64,000 bases of DNA from Euclidia mi (taxonomy: Eukaryota; Arthropoda; Insecta; Lepidoptera; Erebidae), in NCBI GenBank assembly GCA_944739405.2, contig OX123182.2, positions 70,125,183 through 70,189,182 of the forward strand, read 5' to 3'. Numbering within the stretch: position 1 is the stretch's first letter; each line of letters starts with the position of its first letter. The position numbers and the translations under genes were made by a program. The notes under the pieces were generated by a model that was not told the origin of the DNA, made no database searches, and worked only from the letters and a program-made list of their open reading frames with translations. This document shows, piece after piece, positions 54,822-64,000 of the stretch.

Positions 54822-57229
54822 CAGACTTTTGTCGCCAACCGCGTTAGTAAATTAATTGAACTTGTTCCTGCTACTTGTTTCAATCACGTCGCGGGTATTG
54901 AGAACCCCGCTGATTGCCTGTCTCGTGGTGTTACTGCACTTAATCTTCTGCATCATCCATTGTGGCATCTTGGACCTTCTTGGATTTCCCATGATCCGTC
55001 AGAGTGGCCCATGCAACCCTTTGACCACAGTGCTGAGGACGAGGATGTACCCGAACGGAAGTCTGTTTCTCATCCCGTGATTGTTGAGGTTGCTGAATCT
55101 CCGATCTACACACTCGCACTACGCATGTCATCGTGGTCTAAGTTACTCCGTGCCATCGTTTATGTCTGTAGGTTTCTTAGGCACCTATCTAATGGGACTT
55201 TTGTTTCAAGTACTGACCTTGAATTTGCAGAATAAAAGTTACTGCAAGCTGTACAGGCTGTTCATTTTAGTAAAGACATTCAAAATTTGAAAAATAATGT
55301 ACCTTGTTCTCCCGCTATTCTTAGGCTCAAGCCGTTTCTCGATGAGCACGGCGTCACACGCGTTGGTGGTCGTCTGTCAAATTCCGACGAACCTTATAAC
55401 TACAAGCATCCTCGCATTCTACCGCGTCATGATCATGTTGTCGATCATCTCCATGCTGGTCCAGAGTTGCTTATGGCTTTACTTAGGCATAAATATTAGG
55501 TTTTAGCTGCTTGACGAATTATTCGTCACAGAATACATAAATGTAACGTCTGTTTAAAATTTCGTCCGCGTCCGATTTTCCCTCCCATGGCAGATCTTCC
55601 TAGCCAGCGCGTCAATCAGGTTGATAAAGCGTTTACACATACCGGTTGTGATTACGCAGGACCATTGCAGTATACGCCAGTGCGTGGTCGAGGTTTTAAA
55701 AGCCGTAAAGCTTGGCTATGTATTTTTACATGCTTAACGACGCGCGCTACGCATATTGAAGTTGCGACAGATTTAAGCACGGTGTCATTCCTGGCAGCCC
55801 TTATACGATTTCTTTCACGGCGCGGCCCTTTCAAGTGTTTGTACACGGATAACGGCACTTGTTTCGTGGGCGCAAGCTTTTATTTACGCGACCTTTATAA
55901 GTTTCTCAGGGAAGAATATCGTACTCGTCTTCAGGAGGAACTTTCCATAAATCGTATTGACTGGAAGTTTATTCCGCCAGCATCACCACATTTCGGTGGA
56001 TGTTGGGAAAGCATGGTCAAAGTAATTAAAACGCATCTCTTTAAAGTTATGGGTCAACAGATTCTCTCTTACGAAGAGCTTTTAACTGTCCTTGCACGAG
56101 TCGAGGCGCTGATCAACTCGCGTCCGCTCACGGCATTGAGTAGTGACCCTGCAGAACCATCCGCGTTAAGCCCTGCACATTTTCTGAACACAGTGCCATT
56201 ATCGTCATTTCCAGCTCCTGAAGCAGACTCTTCAAGCTTGCTCCAAAGACATACTCTGCTGGATAAACTCGTGCAGTCGTTCTGGTGGCGCTGGCGTGCG
56301 GAATATCTCCACTAGCTTCAGGCTAGATCCAAATGGAATAAAAAAGAAAAAAGAAAAGAAAAGAAATCTTTATTTGGCCACAAATAGCACACACCAAAAA
56401 TATAAACATCAAAGAAAGAAAAAGAAATAAAAAGTAAAATTAAAGAAATTTAAAACATAATATACTAGTAACAGTCTATGAATAATAATTATAGTGGATT
56501 GCTACTCCTGACCACTGGCAACACCACGGTGCCCCGATGACAAACCGAGAGCCGTCCTACCTATCACTACCTACCTACTACCTATCACTGCTAACGACCG
56601 GGCGGTCGTTAGTAGTGATCTGTGGCCCGGTCCGCCTCCAATGGTCGACAGGCGGAAGGCCAAACAAAAACAAACAAACATAACCTACACAAAGTGATGT
56701 CAGAGAGCAGTGATAACAATCATAAAATGTATTTATTTATTCATATATGAAATTTGGAAATAGAAGTGGAAGTGTGTGTCTCATTAGTGCCAAAATTTGG
56801 ACTACGCTCAGTACACGTTGCGGTTATTAAGCCGCAACACTGGTATTCTGCGCAATCCATTTTAGTGGCGTCGGCGCACGAGTGTCTGTTTAAAACTTTA
56901 TAAATTACCTAAAATATACCTCGCTGTGTTCAATATGCGAGTAGAAACGATTTATGAAACAAGAGGTGTCTAATGTGTAGTGCCTAATGAAGAATCTTTC
57001 GAGTACTTACTAAAATAGTATATAATAATATAATATAATAGTCCTGCATCCCCTTTACAGGAGGGTACGTTGGTCGTCATAGTACATGATAATGCTCCGC
57101 CGCTTTCATGGCCGTTAGCCATCGTGGAGAAACTGCATACTTCCAAAGACAACCCGCGTTGTTACCGTGAAAACCGCGAAGGGAGCTACGTGCGCCATGT
57201 TGTACGTCTCTGTCCGCTTCCAACTTAGT
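54822..57229 (+). pseudogene. BEL/Pao copy 4 RNase H end, integrase and C-terminal domain, interrupted
   Basis: ENPADCLSRGV, then HDPSEWPMQPF, lead into the integrase. The zinc domain is damaged: a 20-odd bp deletion at about 55444 and stops at 55497-55499 and 55512-55514. The catalytic core is open from 55587 and complete, with GCDYAGPLQ, LYTDNGTCFVG and PHFGGCWESMVK supplying D, D and E. TAG at 56313-56315 ends it in the C-terminal domain. The remainder (ending VRLCPLP at about 57229) lies beyond the LINE fragment. Confidence 0.85.
56341..57040 (-). mobile_element. 5'-truncated LINE 3' end inserted in BEL/Pao copy 4
   Basis: BEL sequence stops at TGGAATA (56340) and resumes at GTCCTGC (57041), with AATA on both sides as a likely 4-bp duplication. 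On the minus strand the insert ends with an AATAAAG signal (complement of 56368-56374) and a TTTTCTTTTC-rich end. It holds a 36-nt inverted repeat at 56584-56619. No coding sequence; the family is unknown. Confidence 0.7.
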
Positions 57230-57513
57230 GAGATCTAGCCTGAAGTTAGATCCACCTCTTTGTTTAAGTATTTAGTTTATAGTTTTCGTTATAATTGTTT
57301 CGCTAAAGTTAATTTAGATTAATTTTAATATCATAGCCTATTGATGGGTTATGCGGTAGTACACCCAACATAGCTAAGTTCAATTTTATTTTTTTTAAAG
57401 GCAACCCTTTAGGGCCGGGGGGATATGGTAGCGCCATCTGTCTTTTCTCTTGATAGTGTCAAAACAAGCGATCATTTATCCCTTTCTATCCCATTACCTC
57501 CCAAAGGCACGCG
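57230..57513 (+). repeat. 3' UTR, polypurine tract and truncated 3' LTR of BEL/Pao copy 4
   Basis: The tract TTAGGGCCGGGGGGATA precedes TGGTAGCGCCATCTGTC at 57426. Compared with copy 1 the LTR lacks about 60 bp after CTTGATAG and stops at about 57513 after AAAGGCACGCG. Confidence 0.8.
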
Positions 57514-57523
57514 TAATTCGCGT

Positions 57524-58059
57524 AATTTCATTAACCAAATTATTACCTAGCAAAAAACCTATTCACAAAAAAATTGTAACGCAAACCTAATGTTTGGGAA
57601 ATGAACGTATAAACTATAACTTGTTTACCAACTAGTACTTTGAACATTTTTTATTTAGTAAAATATTTCAATTGGAATAACAGTTTTTACGCAAAATCAA
57701 TAATTATCCTAATCTAAATAGTTCAGTTCCGGGTAACCTACTAAAAAGAATCTCTTTTTTATATTAATGCAAGTCGTTTCTGGTCACAGTTCTAACCTAA
57801 CCTAACCTTACCATTTTTTTAATAATTAACCTACTCTAACTACTTCCATAAATAAACTAATATCACCAAACGTTTATTGTCTGAAGATTGTTTGCTGTAA
57901 TAAATCATTTGATTAAAGACCAAATGCCATAATGACATTATACTTGGTAATATTTTGACAAGTAAAAATTTGATCAAATAAAAATATGCGTACTAAAATC
58001 ATTCGAAATATTGCAATGGTATAAAAAAGGTTGCTAAAATTTGTTTGGGTAATGAAATT
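57524..58059. mobile_element. Inverted-repeat element (MITE), moderately decayed
   Basis: The left end AATTTCATTAACCAAAT, then CCTAGCAA, pairs with the right end TTGCTAAAA, then GTTTGGGTAATGAAATT, over about 35 bp with mismatches. There is no ORF and no clear target duplication. Confidence 0.5.
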
Positions 58060-59817
58060 GTGTCAAAATCTTTTCGGGGAAACGGCAGGATCCCGTTGTC
58101 CCGTGTGGGAATTTAACCCACAACATTAGACGACGTAGTGTCAAGTGAATTGAATCTGAGGTTAGCTCAAGTTTCAGAGGCTAGAGAAATATTCTAGGCT
58201 TTAATTTGGGTTTATGGAGACTTATTCTGAATAGGAATGGGAAGATAGTAATGACTTAACCGGTAGAAGTTCGGCACAACTCTCTCGACAGAGGCATTCC
58301 ATGAAGATTCCCTACTAAAAATATGTGGCCAGATCTCTCTTTTCAGAGTTATAGGTTTCAGAATGAAAAAGGTTCAATATGATTTGTGAGTGTCGAAAGC
58401 TTTAATCATAAGGATATAATTATTATTATGACTTTATTATCTCTTAAGTTGTGATATTAGGTGTATCCAAAAAATTATCAAACGTTTATGTAGAATGTCC
58501 TTTGTGAATAATTCTACTTGTTGTGGATGGTCAGTATGATCTCTGAGTGTGGAAAGTTTTAATCATAAGAGGAGGTACTACGAGGTACATCAGCTGCTAC
58601 TCCTGAGCGACCATCGGCAGGCGGACCCTCAACAAATCCCTTACCATCGCTGAATCACGCGACCCTGTTTATATCTTTTCGAATAACATTTTTTTAGTAT
58701 TTTTTTCGCTAGTTAAACGCTTGCTAAATGATGTTTAGATTTACTTGAAGAATTAAATCAATTTTTATTGTAACATTTAACCACGTTTCTCATTTAAACA
58801 CACCCTAAGTAGGGATAACGTTACAGTGTACATTATTATCTGTTTAAATATGATGTTAGGTAAATCCAAAAAAAAAGATTGGACGTTTATAGGCACGAAT
58901 ATGCTACATCTATGATAAATTTTTACAACTACACAACCTATGTCACGGTTATAATAAAAACAGCGAAAAAAACGCTCTATTTTTAATTGGATATTACGAT
59001 TTTAATGATGACTAATGTGCTCAAGAGTAAGACAAGAAAAAAGCCCGAAGAGGTTGTTAACTGATTTGCGTTAATATCAAATCGACTACTACATCCAATA
59101 AGCTTAACCTTATCAAATGATTCCTATCACTTGAAAAAGCTCATAAAAAAATTAACACTCACACATAAAAGCACATAATAATATACAAACCACGGAGCAA
59201 ATACAATGTATTTGCTCCGTGATACAAACTCAGACATCCAAACGCAGATCAAAATGCCCATTTGCAGTAAATCTAGTCGGTATAAATATGTATGTATGTG
59301 TGTGTATAATCCCTCCGCGACCACAACCGTTGCAAGCCGGTAGAAACGTAGGAGAATAACAGAGGTATTTATGCCTTGAAATAAATAAATTATCGCGACT
59401 AAGACCCGCTAAATAATATTGTATGATAAATATGTATGTTTCCTTTAATTGAAACTTGTTTGTGAAGGGTGGCTTCGGGCTGTTTATGCTAAAAGTAGGC
59501 TATTACACAGCCTAGCCTGGATAAGATAATGGTTTCCAATGTATTTTCTATTAAGTTAACTTTAATTGTAATAAGTAATAGTATTATTGTATTTAAGTAG
59601 GTTTTACTCCGAAGATGTTAGTCCGTGTGTTAGGTACCTACTTATAGACGATAGAATTGTTCAGAAAATACTGTTAAAAAGCCTTACAAATCTTATTATG
59701 TATCAGTTTTAACTTTTGACTTATACAATAGCTTGTACACTCTTAAATCTAGGAGATGAGGAAATGTTGTAAAACTAAAAGTCGCAAGAAGACTTTTCGA
59801 GGGTCTGTTTTCACTAA
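58060..59817. other. Unassigned DNA with a SINE scrap
   Basis: Positions 58093-58150 are a minus-strand family B SINE head (CCCGTGTGGGAATTTAACCC). A diverged direct repeat of about 40 bp occurs at 58375-58413 and near 58528-58570 (GAGTGT, GAAAG, TTTTAATCATAAG). A 15-bp-arm palindrome with a 1-nt centre lies at 59191-59221. No gene. Confidence 0.45.
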
Positions 59818-60120
59818 TGGTGCTGATACATTTGAGCATTCTCTTGTAATGAGCATTCTTGCGAATGTTACAAACCCGAAAAACAAACGAATGTGTTTTA
59901 GCGAGCATTCTTAACAACGTTCTGGCGAGGATTCTAACGAATTTACAATAAATAAGCTTTGACAATTTTGCTGAATAGACCGTTCATTAGACACATTGTG
60001 AAAATATTCGTAGCAATGTTCGGCTCTGTTCATAGTTTTGTTCAGTTCGCCAAAAAGCAAAAAGGGCAAATGCTCACTGTTCTGTTACAAGTGAATGCTC
60101 ATTTGTACCTATCAGCACCA
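59818..60120. mobile_element. MITE with TAA target duplication
   Basis: Ends TGGTGCTGATA and TATCAGCACCA are inverted, and similarity extends inwards about 45 bp through GAGCATTC and CTTGTAA. TAA lies on both sides (59815-59817, 60121-60123). Several GAGCATTC copies occur inside, a common subterminal-repeat pattern. No ORF. A 3-bp TAA target suggests Harbinger mobilisation. Confidence 0.7.
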
Positions 60121-60224
60121 TAAGGAAGATTCCAAATAATATTTAACAGCAAAAAATTAAGCTAATAACAGTATTCTCTGATTTATTTAATGCAGAACCT
60201 CCTTTCGGTAAGGAAAAAAGAAAT

Positions 60225-62640
60225 ATTTATTTATTTATTTATTGTAAGGTTCGCCAACAGATTTTACATTTTAAACTTATAGACTAACAAAGGTATATAT
60301 CTATCTTGAACATAATGCAAATCCAATTATAGGCAAACTCGGCATGCACTCAGATTGCACTATCAATCAGATACTCAACAGTCTACACCAAATTAAAATA
60401 AAATAACAATAAAATCAAAAAAGAAAACAACTAACAGAAATTAAATAACTAAAAAATCAAAAAACCAAAAAGAACTTAATTAACTATCACAATTGTTGCG
60501 AAATTTATATAAAGATATTTTATATGACAGTAAGGACACTGATAGGATATCGACCTTTTCACATTTATAAAAGGCATTGTGCTCGCGACAGATTCTAGGA
60601 ATTACACTATTATAACCAATATTTGTTACATAATGCTTAATTGCGAAAGGGCGGAAGTTAACTAACCTGTGACCAGTGCGTGGTATTGACAAGTTTATTT
60701 TTCTCAGTAGTAATGGACAATCGAGGATTCCCGACAAACAGGAACACTTGATCTGCAACCCACCGACGATCCACAAGATAATTGATAAAAAAAAAAATCT
60801 AATCTTTGTCGATAACTATGGAGAGATTGTAGTTCTCTAGCGTGAACAGATAAAAGAAAAAGAAAGCGCTTCTGAACTCCTTCAATTCTATCAATATGGC
60901 ATTGATAGTGAGGATTCCAGGCACTGCTGCAGTATTCCAATCTACTTCGCACTAGCGCGTTATATGCAGTTACTAGAGCAGTTCTGTTTTTAAAAATTTT
61001 ACAATTTCTCCATATAAACCCCAGCATTTGGTACGATTTTGTAATAAGATTATCTATATGAGGAATGAACGTTAATTTTGAGTCCAAAAGCACGCCTAGA
61101 TCCCTTATTTGAACAACCTCTTCCAGTTCAGAGTGTTCTATAACGTATGATGTGTGTAAATAGTTACGTTTGCGATGAAATTTTATGTGCTTACATTTAG
61201 TTTGATTTAAGGGAAGTTTATTTACTTTTGTCCAGTAAGCAATAGCATTTAGATCATCTTGCAATTACTTACTGTCTTCAATACCTTTGATAACCTTATA
61301 CAGTTTGAGATCGTCCGCAAAAATGAGTATTTAGAAAATTTTATTTAAGTGCCTAAATCATTTATAAAGATGGAAAATAACAATGGGCCTAAATGAGAGC
61401 CCTGTGGCACTCCAGATGTGACTTTATAGCTTTCAGACTCATGGCCACCAATCACAACTTCTGGAGATCTTGAAATTAAGTAGGATGAAAACCATGAAAG
61501 AAGTGGTCCATATACTCCAATATTTGATAGCTTAGTGATAAGAAGCTTGTGATTCACTCTATCAAAAGCCTTGCTAATATCTATATAAACAGCGTCTACT
61601 TGCAATGATTTATCCCAGGAATCCGATATTTCACTTACGTAATGGACAATATTGGAAGAGGTAGACATCCTATTTCGAAATCCGTGTTGCTCTTGCATCA
61701 ATAGTGGCTTAATGTGAAAATTCAAAAAAGGACAAATAAGAGACTCGAAAACTTTTCCCAATACTGACAGCATAGATATTGGCTGATAATTCAATATATC
61801 GCCTGCAATACCCCCTTTAGGTACAGGAACAACGTGAGCTGATTTCCAGGCAGAAGGAAAAATTCCCTTAGTCATGGAAGTGTTGAAAATAATTTGAAGA
61901 GGAGTAGCTAGAGATTGTGAGCAGTTTTTTAAAAATACAGCTGGTATACGATCGGGGCCTGCACCCAGGGTAATTTTAAGCTTCTTTAGGGCCGTTTCTA
62001 CAGATGGTTTGTTGATGTGTATGGATCCGAGAGTGTTGTGAAATATTGAGTGTTCCCATGTCGCATCACTAGAACTATGTGCGTTTATATCGTCACTAGT
62101 GGCATAAACTGAAGAGAAACTTTTAGCAAAGGCATAACATATGGATTGTGGAGTGGAGAAGGTCTCACTACCCTGTCTCATTTCATTTGGAATTATAGTT
62201 TTATTATTTCGCTTACTATTAATGAAAGACCAAATGATTTCATATTGTTATTGCAAATGCTTTCCTCAATTTTACACAAATAGTTATTATAACAGTGTTT
62301 TATTAGGTCGTGGACACGAGAACGAGCTGATCTGTATTCTATATGATTATAAGGATTCTTAAAACGATTATATTTGTTACGATATTTATCTTTCTCCCTA
62401 ATAAGTTTTATAAGTTGATTGGAATACCACACGGGATATCTTTTTGTAGAGAACAAAACTAAAGGGACGCATTCCTCAGTAATAATCCATAAAGTATTAT
62501 AAAATTTCCTTACCATGTTATCTATACTTATATCTTTCTCATTCATAAGAATCTCTTGCCAATCGATATTTCTTATTTTTAAATTTATTTGGTCATAATC
62601 AGCCTTAAAAAAATCAAAATTTTTAACCTTTTTTGTTCAA
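60225..62640 (-). mobile_element. Jockey-type LINE, 5'-truncated
   Basis: Minus-strand RT element whose 3' UTR ends in (TAAA)n at about 60225-60245. Coding similarity starts at about 62640 (KADYDQINLKIRNIDW) without an endonuclease, so the 5' half is missing, as is usual for target-primed insertion. Confidence 0.82.
60480..62640 (-). pseudogene. Jockey-type LINE reverse transcriptase, broken at the catalytic box
   Basis: The order on the minus strand is a linker (WYSNQLIKLIREKDKYRNKY), then the RT from about 62180: GAGPDRIPAVFLK, motif A VDAVYIDISKAFDRV, motif B VTSGVPQGSHLGPLLF. A TAA follows INDLGT, and a frameshift separates it from the catalytic FADDLKLYK at about 61300-61320. A second TAA lies at 61265-61267. 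Motif D and thumb (LPLNQTKCKHIKFHR, then LEYCSSAWNPHY) continue to about 60770. One more frameshift leads to the last block, ending at 60480. Confidence 0.87.
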
Positions 62641-64000
62641 AAATCGTGTAATAGGGAAGTCGATGTCAATATACAAGGGCGATATACAAATATGAGTAGT
62701 AAAACAAACTTAAGCTTTATTAAATTTACGTTTCGTGTTCTGGTTGGAAGCATAAAGCGAAGTTCTTTATTTTCTTCTTCCGCTACTACTAAAACTAACA
62801 AATATTAAAAGTAGTAAAATATAATCACAAAGAGTTCTATTATATAAATGTATGTATATAAGAGCACCTTCTACGTACTTAAAAAGCGGTTGAACTCGGC
62901 GCCTAGAGAATACAAATAGAACATCTCGATTATGTTTGAATATGTTTGAACGTAATATAATAAGCAGAAACACATGTAAAATTAGTATATATTATAAAAT
63001 GCTGTAACCTAGTTTAACTACAGTATGTAGGTGTGTCCTAGAAAAATAAGTACAATTCTTAAATGACGTGGTTATTTAGTTCCATTAAATTGTAACAGTA
63101 CTATATTTAGTTCCACTAATAAGAGATTGTGTTTCCAAAACTCACTTATCGAAATGCTGACATGTACCTATTTCAAGCAGGCGTTTAAGGGTATTACTAT
63201 TCATAACTTAAATGTATGTAGGTATACGTGATCGACGCGGCTGACAATTTTTGAAGATTAATAGCCGTTCTTATTACTAATATCTTGTTCAATCTGTTTT
63301 TGGAACAACGGGCTTTGATCAAAAAAGTAAAAAGGACCATAAATGTCAAAGACTTTAAGCTAGAAAATGTGTCAGTGCTAAGATAAAGCGACGGAATAAA
63401 GTTATCTATCACTCACAGTACAGAAAATAGGGCAAGAAACATTGGAATTAATTTATGAACGAACCTTTTGTCATTTGATGTAAAATTATATTTTACAGTA
63501 TTTCTCTAATATTATACTAGATAATAGAGCCATGCTGATTACTCGATCGGAGCAGTGTCACTTTCTACTGCTAGGCATCAAACTTCTTAAGGTGTCACAC
63601 TACGCAAATTTTGCTGTTTAGCCATGTATGTCCATCTATGTTATATAGACGCTTCAATATAGGTAGGAAGGAAATAAAATAAATTATATGGCATCCGCCT
63701 AAAAATATCATAAAAAAAATGTTGACACGTAAATACAACGGTAAATTCTGCTGCATTATGTCCTAAGACAGATTCCAAAATTTTAGGGAATCTCTGAAAC
63801 ACATTTCTGTTAAAATCGATATATTTTGCATATACCATCTGTTATTTATTACGTGTACTCCTACCGTCAAATCAACGGTTCTATTTGGGTGTGTGTTAAC
63901 GGTTAAGTGCTTAATAGGGGGGAAATATATAATGAGGTCATGATAGATCAATAATCACCGTTGTCGAGTAATACTGGTCGTATCCAAGATATTTTCCTTG
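62641..64000. other. Unassigned DNA
   Basis: No gene or element boundary recognised up to the window edge. Confidence 0.5.

Larger units (their letters stand above)
51507..57513 (+). mobile_element. BEL/Pao LTR retrotransposon, copy 4 (truncated at both ends)
   Basis: It starts inside Gag (at the codons for RLLSINPDE, about residue 73 of copy 2) directly after a SINE tail. It runs through protease, RT, RNase H and integrase to a 3' UTR, a polypurine tract and the first ~88 bp of an LTR. It is closest to copy 1. Many stops and frameshifts break it. A LINE fragment is inserted at 56341-57040. Confidence 0.9.

Noticed and set aside
57791..57811. Telomere-like CCTAA repeats (insect TTAGG motif)
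   Set aside because: Only two exact and two imperfect units inside a probable MITE; too short to claim an interstitial telomere.

Overview
The window looks like a stretch of an insect nuclear genome, most likely a moth or butterfly. It is AT-rich and lacks any recognisable bacterial organisation. I could not support a single host protein-coding gene. It is dense with transposable elements of kinds common in Lepidoptera: BEL/Pao LTR retrotransposons, RTE, CR1-like and Jockey-like LINEs, tRNA-derived SINEs, Helitron-like ends, a Tc1-type DNA transposon and several short inverted-repeat elements. The lepidopteran call is inference from this mix of families, not from a marker gene.

Layout. 0-7.8 kb: the 3' end of a LINE, degenerate SINEs, two short Helitron-like elements, a ~99-bp tandem repeat, and a fragment of a LINE with a restriction-like endonuclease tail. 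7.8-14.4 kb: BEL/Pao copy 1 (+), with both LTRs, a deletion through the reverse transcriptase core and an inverted-repeat MITE in its leader. 14.4-15.7 kb: a dead Tc1-type (DD34E) transposase. 16.5-21.5 kb: BEL/Pao copy 2 (-), with apparently identical LTRs, a perfect 5-bp target duplication and an open Gag-protease frame, but with pol gutted by deletions and by a 10-nt tandem array. 22.8-26.9 kb: a nearly intact LINE with ORF1 and ORF2 coupled by TAATG and one nonsense codon in ORF2. 27-36 kb: mostly unassigned DNA with SINEs, including one SINE nested in another, and foldback hairpins. 36.2-36.7 kb: a GC-rich, highly structured retroposon with a 14-bp target duplication. 37.8-38.4 kb: a Harbinger-like element. 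42.2-43.2 kb: a Helitron end abutting a gypsy gag/LTR fragment. 43.3-50.7 kb: BEL/Pao copy 3 (+), its leader split by a complete RTE LINE. 51.5-57.5 kb: BEL/Pao copy 4 (+), 5'-truncated and interrupted by a LINE fragment. 57.5-60.1 kb: two more inverted-repeat elements. 60.2-62.6 kb: a Jockey-like LINE (-). The ends carry no supported gene.

How the parts relate. The four BEL/Pao copies are close relatives, so they act as mutual references: empty sites in one date insertions in another, and deletions can be placed to a few bases. Copy 3 retains the RT palm, copies 1 and 4 retain integrase, and copy 2 retains Gag-protease and fresh LTRs. No copy is complete, so copy 2 was probably mobilised by proteins from another locus. 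The items most worth following are the five-hairpin retroposon at 36.2 kb, the frame-independent array at 18.3 kb, the two 30+ bp perfect foldbacks at 31.2 and 39.0 kb, and the Harbinger-like element at 37.8 kb.
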